A stretch of DNA of 49,960 bases, taken from positions 1 through 49,960 of the forward strand of contig JABFFZ010000039.1 of NCBI GenBank assembly GCA_013112725.1, written 5' to 3'. The notes beneath the pieces were generated by a model. It ran no database searches. It saw only the letters and a list, made by a program, of their open reading frames with translations, and was not told the DNA's origin. Origin of the DNA: Chloroflexota bacterium. Its GTDB lineage: Bacteria > Chloroflexota > Anaerolineae > Promineifilales > Promineifilaceae. Below are positions 37,621-44,936 of this stretch, piece by piece. The position numbers and the translations under genes are program-made. The number at the start of each line of letters is the position of its first letter. The first letter of the stretch is position 1.

Positions 37621-37701
37621 GGGAATGTGGCAAGTGGCAGGTAAAGGCAACCATATGCAACTTGCAACTTGCAAGCTGCCACTCTATTCAGGAAGGTGGA
37701 G

Positions 37702-39180
37702 ATGTTTAACAAAGTTTTAATTGCCAACCGGGGGGAGATTGCCGTGCGGGCGGTGCGGGCGTGCCGGGAGATGGGGATCACGGCCGTAGCCCTTTATGAT
37801 CCCTCGGACATTAGTTCGCTGCATGTGCGGCTGGCGGATGAGTGTGTGCGGGTAGAGTCCCCGGCCTTTTTCATGGATGACCAGGCGATGGTGAAGCTGG
37901 CGCGGGAACGGGGGGTAGATGCTATTTATCCAGGCTATGGATTTTTGTCCGAAGCGGCAGGTTTTGCCCAGGCGTGCCTGGATGCAGGCATAGCCTTTAT
38001 TGGCCCACCGCCGGAGGTGTTGCAGCAAACGCGGGATAAGCTGGCGGCGTTGACGCGCGCGCGGGAGGCCGGCTTTTTGACCGTGCAGAGTTCGCCGGAG
38101 GCTTACGGCCGTGACCAAATGGCCGAATTACAGCAGGCGGCTGACCAGCTTGGCTACCCGCTGGTTGTCAAATCATATCGGGGTGGGCGGGGGCGTGGTT
38201 CACGCCTGATTTCTTCTCCGGACAAAGTGACCCAGGCAATGCGCCAGGGCCAGCAAACGGCGGCTGATAGTGAAAATGGGCGCATATACCTGGAACGAGC
38301 CATCATCCCCGCGCATCAGATTAGCGTGCAGGTTATGGGTGACCGGTTTGGCAATCTGGTGTGCTTGGGTGAGCGGGAAGGTTCGATTATGTACCACAAC
38401 CAGAAGGTGATAGAGGAGTCACCGACCCCTTGCCTGATGCCTGATGAACGCGCGCGATTGTGGCAAACGGCCGTAGCCATTGCCCGCCTTTTCCATTATC
38501 AAAATGTGGGTTCGGTGGAATTTTTGGTGACGGATGCCGGTGAGTTTTACTTTAGTGAGATTAAAGCGCGTATCCAGGTGGAACATCCATTGACGGAGAT
38601 GCGGGCGGGCATTGACCTGGTGCGTGAGCAGATTCGCCTCGCGGCGGGTGAATCGCTCTCCTTCCGGCAGGAAGATGTAAATTTGCGTGGTTGGGCGGTG
38701 TTAGCGCGCATATATGCCGAAGACCCGCAGCGCCATTTTTTGCCCAGTCCCGGCCGGTTGGCCCGGTTGCGTGTGCCCACGGGGCCGGATATTCGTGTAG
38801 ATACGTATGCGTATAGCGGTTGCCAGGTACCGGCGGCGTATGCGCCCCTTTTTGCCAAGTTAACGGCCTGGGGGCCAGATCGGGCCAGCAGTATAGCCCG
38901 GCTACGCCAGGGATTGGCTGATTTTGCGGTGGCGGGTATTCCCACGAACATCCCGTTGTTGCAGCAGATTGTACAGGCGGAGGGGTTTGTATACGGCCGT
39001 TACCACACGGGCTCGCTCAAAGAACCACTTTTGGAAAACGGGGCAGCCGCGCCTCATTTGCGCGATCTGGCGGTGATAGCCGCCATCACCTATATCCGGC
39101 GTCATCAGCAGTTTGAACCTGCCGCCCTGGAGCGGTTGGCAACGGGTTGGCATCGGGAGAGTAGGAGAATTGGTAATTGA
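37702..39180 (+). CDS. accC: Biotin carboxylase subunit, divergent
   Basis: 492 residues from ATG 37702 with AGGAAGGTGGAG upstream. NKVLIANRGEIAVRAVRACR and the ATP-grasp fold are clear, and RIQVEHPLTEM keeps the bicarbonate-side Arg and Glu. Several positions usually invariant are changed: the Gly loop reads RGGRGRGS (160-167) rather than GGGGRGM; ERDCSMQRRHQK of E. coli is EREGSIMYHNQK (224-235); EMNTR is EIKAR (286-290), replacing a metal-side Asn by Lys. The Lys of NQK and the Glu of EIK are kept. It is therefore probably active but a distant branch, matched to this locus. The last codons (IGN-stop) are one repeat word. Confidence 0.85.
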   Translation: MFNKVLIANRGEIAVRAVRACREMGITAVALYDPSDISSLHVRLADECVRVESPAFFMDDQAMVKLARERGVDAIYPGYGFLSEAAGFAQACLDAGIAFIGPPPEVLQQTRDKLAALTRAREAGFLTVQSSPEAYGRDQMAELQQAADQLGYPLVVKSYRGGRGRGSRLISSPDKVTQAMRQGQQTAADSENGRIYLERAIIPAHQISVQVMGDRFGNLVCLGEREGSIMYHNQKVIEESPTPCLMPDERARLWQTAVAIARLFHYQNVGSVEFLVTDAGEFYFSEIKARIQVEHPLTEMRAGIDLVREQIRLAAGESLSFRQEDVNLRGWAVLARIYAEDPQRHFLPSPGRLARLRVPTGPDIRVDTYAYSGCQVPAAYAPLFAKLTAWGPDRASSIARLRQGLADFAVAGIPTNIPLLQQIVQAEGFVYGRYHTGSLKEPLLENGAAAPHLRDLAVIAAITYIRRHQQFEPAALERLATGWHRESRRIGN

Positions 39181-39187
39181 GCAATTG

Positions 39188-39229
39188 GGTAAGTGGGTAA
39201 TTACCTAATTACTCAATTACCCACTTACC
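39188..39229. repeat. 15-bp perfect hairpin between biotin carboxylase and biotin carrier genes
   Basis: GGTAAGTGGGTAATT (39188-39202) is the exact reverse complement of 39215-39229, with a 12-base loop of the same CAATTACT words seen at 20461. It starts 8 bases after the biotin carboxylase stop. Confidence 0.85.
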
Positions 39230-39243
39230 TCTGGTCAGAAAAA

Positions 39244-39747
39244 ATGAGCAATTTACAAATCACCATAGATGAACACACATATGAGGTCGTGTTGAACCTG
39301 CCGTCGCCGAATGGATCGGGGTATGAAGTGATGGTGGATGGGGAGCGGGTGAAGGTGTTGCTGCCGGAGGCGGCTTTGCACAATGGGGAGTTGGAGTGGC
39401 TGGTGGTGGGAGAACGGCCGTATGAGTTTGTCATGGACCCCCATCTTACCTGGATCAAGGCGTTTAGTGGGTTGCACCGGCTGGAGATTAAAGACTTGGA
39501 TGCCCAGGTGAGCCGCCCACGCAGCGGCGACGGCCGTGTCAAAGCGCCCATTCCCGGCCTGATTACGCACCTGCGGGTGCAGGTGGGCGACGCCGTGGAA
39601 GCGGGCATCTCCATTCTGGTGTTGGAAGCGATGAAGATGGAAAATGAAATTCGCGCGCCGCTGAGTGGGGTGGTTACGGCCGTGCACGTGGCAGCAGGCC
39701 AAACGGTGGCGCGGGGTGAGGTGCTGGTGGAGATTGGGAATCCGTAA
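39244..39747 (+). CDS. Biotin carboxyl carrier protein
   Basis: 167 residues from ATG 39244. The C-terminal lipoyl/biotinyl domain has VKAPIPGLITHLRVQVGDAV (about 99-118) and VLEAMKMENEIRAP, whose Lys131 is the biotin site; the closing VHVAAGQTVARGEVLVEI is typical. The first 85 residues are a beta-rich region as in propionyl-CoA/pyruvate carboxylase carriers. It shuttles the carboxyl group between the biotin carboxylase and the carboxyltransferase encoded just upstream. The TAA at 39745-39747 lies inside the left arm of the terminator hairpin. Confidence 0.93.
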   Translation: MSNLQITIDEHTYEVVLNLPSPNGSGYEVMVDGERVKVLLPEAALHNGELEWLVVGERPYEFVMDPHLTWIKAFSGLHRLEIKDLDAQVSRPRSGDGRVKAPIPGLITHLRVQVGDAVEAGISILVLEAMKMENEIRAPLSGVVTAVHVAAGQTVARGEVLVEIGNP

Positions 39748-39797
39748 TCCGAAGTCCGAGGTCCGACTTCGGGCCTCGGACTTCGGATTACGTTTTT
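39743..39797 (+). terminator. Intrinsic terminator at the end of the lipid/carboxylase block
   Basis: CGTAATCCGAAGTCCGAGG (39743-39761) is the exact reverse complement of 39774-39792, followed by TTTTT at 39793-39797. A 19-bp perfect stem plus U-tract is the best terminator in the window. The convergent secreted-protein gene ends at 39801. Confidence 0.88.
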
Positions 39798-39800
39798 ACT

Positions 39801-40967
39801 TTACGGCTTTACCACAACAGGCAGGTAAACAAAGCGGAGAACGGTGACATGGGCCGTATCTTCGGCCGAATGGGCTTGCCCACCACCCAACGGAATAAAG
39901 CCTATACCAAATGTCCCCGTCAACTCTGGATGGGCGGTGTTGTAAGAAAACTGTTCAGCAATAGATCCGCCACTGTTAATGCCAATGGTGGCTGACGCAC
40001 CATAATCCAGGGCAGGATCACCAAAGGTAGTGTCTGGATAACAGAAAAACATATAACCATCGAAACCCTGACCAGGCATGATCAAGCCAATGGCAAATGT
40101 GACGGTGCTGGCACTTGGCCCTGGAAAGTGAGATCGTTCATGCCATTGAATCACATAATAAAACATTGCACCCTGAGCATTATCTATGGGCGGCGCTAAT
40201 AGGTCGTTTTCTAGAGCTAAAGTGTAGGTATAAAGACCGACGTAAACATTCCCTGTCTCGCTGTCCAGGTCATCCCAAAACGGTACGATGGCGTGGGGCA
40301 ACTGTGAAGATGGAAGAGGACCATTCGTGAAGGGAACATTAAAACCAGGGTAATCCAGAACGACCACGCCATTATTGCCGACGGTTATCTGGTCGCTCAG
40401 GCGGTTGTAAAAGGGGAACAAGAAAGGCAAGGTCAGATCAACTTCGCCGTCGTCGGAGAGGTCAAGGGGTGTGCCGGTGGCGCTAATATCCGGGAATATG
40501 CATGTGCCGGTTATTAAATTATAGTCAGCGGGGTCTTCGGCCGTCCATGTTGCCGTGTTCGTGCTGTTTTGCAGAGGGGTGGCACTGGCGGTAATGAAAG
40601 CGCTGGCTCCTGGCGCTAAAGCGTAAGGGAATTGATTTAGAACAATTCCCAGGTCGCTGTCTTCTATTGTGTGATAATCCAGCGTGGTCGCCGAATTGTT
40701 GGTAACAGAGTAGCAATAGACAACCTCAGTACCCAGCGTCACGGTAATGTGGTCGGTTGTGGCACAAACGGCTGGGTCTGTGCCCACCGTTTTGGTCAAA
40801 GTAATGCCGTTGCCGAGAAACTGGTTTGCCGGTTCATCCTGCCATTGTGCTAGAGACGCATCTTCCGTGAGAGCCAGGGAGCGGGAAACGGCCGTGGCCA
40901 TCACCCCTATTACTGTCATCGCCAACGAGAAAGACAATACAACAAATATCAATCGGGTGCTACGCAT
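39801..40967 (-). CDS. Secreted protein with DUF11-like repeat and YLPVVVKP tail
   Basis: 388 residues. A signal peptide is evident (RLIFVVLSFSLAMTVIGVMA, cleavage perhaps near residue 32). ITLTKTVGTDPAVCATTDHI then begins a DUF11-type beta-sandwich, with CYSVTNNSATTLDYHTIEDS typical of that domain. The following 230 residues are beta-rich with many aromatic residues (LPFLFPFYNRLSDQITVGNN) and resemble bacterial surface 'trefoil/nidogen-like' segments. The last eight residues, YLPVVVKP, match the C-terminal tail found on many Anaerolineae exported proteins and may be a sorting or anchoring tag. Likely a cell-surface protein; ligand unknown. Confidence 0.75.
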   Translation of the reverse strand: MRSTRLIFVVLSFSLAMTVIGVMATAVSRSLALTEDASLAQWQDEPANQFLGNGITLTKTVGTDPAVCATTDHITVTLGTEVVYCYSVTNNSATTLDYHTIEDSDLGIVLNQFPYALAPGASAFITASATPLQNSTNTATWTAEDPADYNLITGTCIFPDISATGTPLDLSDDGEVDLTLPFLFPFYNRLSDQITVGNNGVVVLDYPGFNVPFTNGPLPSSQLPHAIVPFWDDLDSETGNVYVGLYTYTLALENDLLAPPIDNAQGAMFYYVIQWHERSHFPGPSASTVTFAIGLIMPGQGFDGYMFFCYPDTTFGDPALDYGASATIGINSGGSIAEQFSYNTAHPELTGTFGIGFIPLGGGQAHSAEDTAHVTVLRFVYLPVVVKP

Positions 40968-41186
40968 TTTCTGTTCCTTTTGTCGGTAAAATTAGATGTA
41001 CAGAGCAAAAGTATAACATACGTGGAAGGCAGGCACATGATTCCAACAAACATCCTGCCCCATTCCCTTTATTCAATTACCCAAATTGGTAATCGGTAAT
41101 CGGTGGTCTGGCTTCGGGCTTTGCGGGAAATGGTGTATACTGCTGGCCAGATTGGCGGGATAAATTTGTGTGGTAGGGTCAATAGC

Positions 41187-41771
41187 ATGATCGCACAGCA
41201 AGAGTCACTCCAGGTAAAAGAAAAAGAAGAGGCGCTCATTACTGGCGAGGAATTGGCGGCGATGGGCGACCTGGGCCGGTGTGAATTGGTGGCAGGGAGG
41301 ATTGTGAAGTTGAGTCCAACAAAGATGCCACACGGCCGTTATGAATTTGAAATGGCGAGATTATTGGGGGATTTTGTTGAGAAACATGATCTGGGCGTGG
41401 TGATGGTGGGCGAAGTGGGCGTATACACCCGGCGTGACCCGGATACGGTGCGGGGGGCGGATGTGCTTTATATCTCCCACGAGCGGTTGGCGCGGGCCAC
41501 ACCCGGTGGCTTTATGGATGTGGCCCCAGAACTGATTGTGGAAGTGATGTCTCCATCTGACCGTTGGAGTGAGGTGCGGAAAAAGATTAAAGAGTATTTT
41601 GAAGTAGGGGTCACGGTCGTACTTATCGTTGAACCCGAAGAACAAACCATCGTTCTCTACCGCTCTCCCACCGACATTCAAGAATTCACAGCCAACGATA
41701 CGCTGACGGTGGTAGACATCTTGCCCGATTTTAACCTGCCCCTGGCCCGCCTATGGGCAAACCTCCTTTAA
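41187..41771 (+). CDS. Uma2-family (DUF820) nuclease-like protein
   Basis: 194 residues from ATG 41187; the frame opens at 41103 but similarity starts here. Motifs: ITGEELAAMGDLGRCELVAG, ADVLYISHERL, PELIVEVMSPSDRWSEVRKK (the PD-(D/E)XK-like acidic and Lys residues) and KIKEYFEVGVTVVLIVEPEE. Uma2 proteins are restriction-like folds very abundant in cyanobacteria and Chloroflexota; their role is not established. No partner gene is adjacent. Confidence 0.85.
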   Translation: MIAQQESLQVKEKEEALITGEELAAMGDLGRCELVAGRIVKLSPTKMPHGRYEFEMARLLGDFVEKHDLGVVMVGEVGVYTRRDPDTVRGADVLYISHERLARATPGGFMDVAPELIVEVMSPSDRWSEVRKKIKEYFEVGVTVVLIVEPEEQTIVLYRSPTDIQEFTANDTLTVVDILPDFNLPLARLWANLL

Positions 41772-41841
41772 GCTACTATCCCCTAATCTCCCAATCTCTA
41801 ATCCCCTAATATCTCACTGCCTCAATCTCCCAATTACCCAA

Positions 41842-42513
41842 TTACCCAATTACCTGCTTCCCCAACCTTGCCTCCCGCGCTTTAACAATAGCCTGGGCGC
41901 GGTCGGCCACTTGCAGTTTGCTAAAGATGCTGGTGATGTGGTTGCGCACCGTTTTGGGGCTGATGACCAGGATTTCGGCGATGTCGCTGTTATTTTTGCC
42001 CTGGGCGATCAGTGCCAGCACCTCCCGCTCGCGGTCGGTCAGGTCGGGGAACGTTTCGGTGGGGGGTAATTCGTTGGTTAAGGGTCTGTCGGTCTGGAAG
42101 AAGCGCAGCAGCCGTTGGGCAATGGCCGGGCCAAAGAGCGCCTGTCCTTCGGCAACGGCCGTGACCGTTTGCAACACCTCGGCCTTATCCGCCCCCTTCA
42201 AAATGTAGCCCCGCGCCCCGGCGCTCATGGCCGCAAAGAGCGAGTCATCATCTTCCAGCATGGTGAGCATGATGACCCTGATGTCCGGCCGGTGGGCCAG
42301 AATGCGGCGGGTGGCTTCAATGCCGTTCATATCCGGCATCTGGATGTCCATGAGGATGACGTCGGGCGTGACGGCGGCGGCCTGGGCGATGGCTTCTGCG
42401 CCGGTAGCGGCTTCACCGGCCACGGCCGTTTCCGGGGCGGCGTTTAACAGAGCCGCCAATCCTTCGCGGAACAGCTTGTGGTCATCAACAACAAGGATAC
42501 GAATGGGCTTCAT
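41842..42513 (-). CDS. NarL/LuxR-type response regulator
   Basis: 223 residues. The receiver domain has VVDDHKLFREGLAALL (acidic pair Asp10-Asp11) and phosphoacceptor Asp56 in VILMDIQMPDMNG; TML and K in ILKGADKAEV complete the active site. The C-terminal HTH is LTDREREVLALIAQGKNNSD to KTVRNHITSIFSKLQV. Its probable partner is the kinase at 44937-47033, although they are separated by the GNAT and glycosyltransferase genes. Its ATG overlaps the glycosyltransferase stop (ATGA). The end QVIG-stop is encoded by the CAATTACC-type repeats at 41836-41860. Confidence 0.93.
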   Translation of the reverse strand: MKPIRILVVDDHKLFREGLAALLNAAPETAVAGEAATGAEAIAQAAAVTPDVILMDIQMPDMNGIEATRRILAHRPDIRVIMLTMLEDDDSLFAAMSAGARGYILKGADKAEVLQTVTAVAEGQALFGPAIAQRLLRFFQTDRPLTNELPPTETFPDLTDREREVLALIAQGKNNSDIAEILVISPKTVRNHITSIFSKLQVADRAQAIVKAREARLGKQVIG

Positions 42514-43783
42514 GAGTTTACTCCACGAAAATCGGTCAAAATCTGTTTAACGATGGTGACGGCGTTGGTAACCCCTTCTTCTTGCCGGATCAGGCATCCC
42601 AGATCGGCGGCGCGTTGGCGGATGAGGGGATTGGTCACGGCCGTTTCGATGCCCGCTGCCAATCGTTCGGCTGTCAACTTTTTATAGGGTACGGGCGCCG
42701 GCCCTACGCCCAACGCCTCAATCCGCCGACCCCAATAAAACTGGTCAAACAGGAAAGGGACCAGAACGGTGGGCACACCGGCCCAAAAGCCAAACCCAGT
42801 GGTGCCTGAACCGCCATGATGCACCACAGTCGCCATTTGGGGAAACAACCAGCCGTATGGCGCATAATCCAGTTGGTAAACCGCAGCGGGTAACTCGGCT
42901 TGCCCAATGCCCGCCCAGCCAGAATGCAGGATGGCCCGTTGTCCACTCTTCTGCACGGCCTCCAGCACCGTTTGCGTCACCCGCTGCGGATCACGCACGG
43001 GCATACTGCCAAAGCCGATAAAAACGGGCGGCGATCCATCTGCCAAAAAGCGCAGCAGCGGTTCGGGCGGCGTCCATTCCGGCTCTTGGGGCTGCCAGTA
43101 GCCGGTGAAATGAACATTGGCGCCCCAATCAGGCGGGCGGGGCACAATCTGTTCGCTAAACCCAAGCAGCGTGGGGAACTGCCCCATCTGGCTAAAACGA
43201 CCCCAGAATGGCTGTGGTGGCAGCCCCAATACGTCTTTACGCCAGCGGTTCACCGCCTGGCGAAAGCCAGACCAGACGATTTGCTCCGCCAGCCGGTAGG
43301 TGAGGGGGGTGTAGCCGGGTAAAAAGGCCAGCCCCGGTGGAAAGGCGAGCATGGGAAAGGCGCGGGTGCGCAGCAGGGGCATGACGGCGGCGGTGATATG
43401 GGGAATGTGCAGCTTCTCGGCCAGATCCAGGCCAAACAGGCCGCCGGGAAGTTGGTTGATAATAGCGTCGGTTTGCCCGATGGCTGGCTGGGAGAGGGTT
43501 TCGGTGATGTCGGCGGCTAATTGCCAATAGGACGCCTTGAGCGCCTGCCACATTTGCCAGACCTTGTAACCGGATTCGGCCAGGGAGATGCCGCTGCTGC
43601 CGGTCATGAGTTGTTCGGCGTTGCCGGGTACGGCCGTGAATTCCAGGTTATGCCTGGCGGCCAGCGGCGCTCAAAGGTCACGACGCGCACGGTAAAGCCA
43701 TGCTGCTGCAAGCCCGCGCCCAACACCACGTAAGGCAGCACGTCCCCCCGCGAACCGAGGGCTAACATGGTGAGGTGGGTCAT
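42510..43783 (-). pseudogene. Glycosyltransferase (MGT/UDPGT type) with a frameshift near 43660
   Basis: The downstream frame (stop 42510) gives 365 residues: FTGYWQPQEPEWTPPEPLLR, PPVFIGFGSMPVRDP and the donor-binding YAPYGWLFPQMATVVHHGGS, then GTTGFGFWAGVPTVLVPF. The usual N-terminus, MLALGSRGDVLPYVVLGAGL and QQHGFTVRVVTFE, is found in another frame from ATG 43783. Between them, reading FERLAARHNLEFTAVPGN requires a one-base insertion or two-base deletion near 43657-43672. So the gene is split by one frameshift: a real mutation, programmed slippage or a sequencing error. It follows the GNAT gene by five bases and overlaps the response regulator, indicating an operon. Confidence 0.8.
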
Positions 43784-43788
43784 GGGTT

Positions 43789-44295
43789 TTAGCCGATCTC
43801 CCTCTCATACAGAGCGGCCAGGTAATCCTGATCAATGATCTCGCCCTGGTAGCTGAAACCTTGATCCTCGTAGTAACGGCGGAGACGGCCGTTCCCTGCC
43901 AAACAATCCAGTCGCAGAAATTGTCGCCCCTCTTGCTTCGTTTTCATCATTGCCCAGAACAAAATCAGGCCGCCCAGATTTTGCCCGTGCATTTCGCTGC
44001 GCACGGCTATCGAATGCACGTAACCGGCCAGATTGTCATCGGGCCAGTAAGGATCAGCCCAGGTGAAGCGCACAATGCCAAAACGGTTTTTGACGATGCC
44101 GACGGTGTACACTTCCTCTCGCTGAATGGCTTCAGCCATGCGCCGCTGCCAATGTTCGTTGGGCGGCGAGGGCCATTGGTCAATCCCTTTTTGTTTCAGC
44201 CAGGCGGCGGCTTCGGCCAATATCTCCATCACAAGGGGCAAATCCTCTGGCCGGGCAACCGTGAAGTCGAGGAGGGTAGCAGGTGTGATCTGCAT
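43789..44295 (-). CDS. GNAT-family N-acetyltransferase
   Basis: 168 residues from ATG 44295. Conserved parts are FTVARPEDLPLVMEILAEAA (substrate side), VHSIAVRSEMHGQNLGGLIL with the acetyl-CoA pyrophosphate loop in slightly degenerate form (HGQNLG), and LRLDCLAGNGRLRRYYEDQG with the Tyr base. WLKQKGIDQWPSPP is typical of the branch annotated as GNAT on unknown substrates. It is first in an apparent operon with the glycosyltransferase and response regulator. Confidence 0.85.
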   Translation of the reverse strand: MQITPATLLDFTVARPEDLPLVMEILAEAAAWLKQKGIDQWPSPPNEHWQRRMAEAIQREEVYTVGIVKNRFGIVRFTWADPYWPDDNLAGYVHSIAVRSEMHGQNLGGLILFWAMMKTKQEGRQFLRLDCLAGNGRLRRYYEDQGFSYQGEIIDQDYLAALYEREIG

Positions 44296-44350
44296 GTGCT
44301 TTCTGTTTTACTTTGGGGACAGTAAGGATGACGGCCGTGACAATCAACCT

Positions 44351-44378
44351 TTGACCTGTGCCTTAAATCTTTTACAAT
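44351..44378 (+). promoter_or_regulatory. Promoter directly abutting the antitoxin start codon
   Basis: TTGACC (44351-44356) and TACAAT (44373-44378) are 16 bases apart. The expected start site, six to seven bases beyond the -10 box, coincides with the ATG at 44385. A leaderless antitoxin mRNA is therefore likely. Confidence 0.65.
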
Positions 44379-44384
44379 AACCGT

Positions 44385-44603
44385 ATGAAAACATTAACTA
44401 CTGTTCCTGCCCATTATGACGGCAAAGAAATCAAACTGGATGTACCTTTCTTGTTAGAGCCAAACACCCGCTTGCTGATTACCATCCTTGAACGGTCTGA
44501 AGATACGCATCAACTGCTGATACAGGCGGCCATGGCCTCATCAGAGGCAGCTTTTACTCGCATTTGGGATAACGACGAAGATGCCGTCTACGACGATCTA
44601 TAA
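44385..44603 (+). CDS. Antitoxin of a PemK-type module
   Basis: 72 residues, no recognised DNA-binding motif. The N-terminal TTVPAHYDGKEIKLDVPFLL resembles an AbrB/Phd-like beta region; the acidic tail AFTRIWDNDEDAVYDDL is suited to cover a basic toxin surface. Overlap of 23 bases with the PemK gene and upstream position define it. No Shine-Dalgarno is present because the promoter abuts the ATG. Confidence 0.7.
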   Translation: MKTLTTVPAHYDGKEIKLDVPFLLEPNTRLLITILERSEDTHQLLIQAAMASSEAAFTRIWDNDEDAVYDDL

Positions 44604-44931
44604 ACAGGGAGATATTCTGCTTGTTCCCTTTCCTTACACCGATCAAAGCGCCATTAAGCGTAGACCGGCTGTTGTTTTAAGCAGTGAGACGTATAATCGC
44701 CTTCATCCCGATATCATCCTTGCGCCAATTACCAGTCAGATAACGAACAGACCAGATGAGGTTAGTCTGGTGGATTGGCAAACGGCCGGTTTGCTTAAAC
44801 CCGGTGTAGTCAAACCGATACTATCCTCGTTCGATGCCACCCTTGTTCGCCGCCAACTGGGCAAACTCTCGGCAAATGATTTACAGGCGGTGCGGGCAAT
44901 GTTTGCCCAAATCCTCGATCTGAACCCATAG
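44581..44931 (+). CDS. PemK/MazF-family endoribonuclease toxin
   Basis: 116 residues. QGDILLVPFPYTDQSAIKRR with RPAVVLSS is the classic MazF/PemK start (catalytic Arg in KRRP), and IILAPITSQ the second signature with the Ser/Thr. GVVKPILSSFDATLVRRQLG closes the fold. Such toxins cleave mRNA when the antitoxin is degraded. The gene overlaps its antitoxin and ends 5 bases from the convergent sensor kinase. Confidence 0.88.
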   Translation: MPSTTIYKQGDILLVPFPYTDQSAIKRRPAVVLSSETYNRLHPDIILAPITSQITNRPDEVSLVDWQTAGLLKPGVVKPILSSFDATLVRRQLGKLSANDLQAVRAMFAQILDLNP

Positions 44932-44936
44932 CTGTT

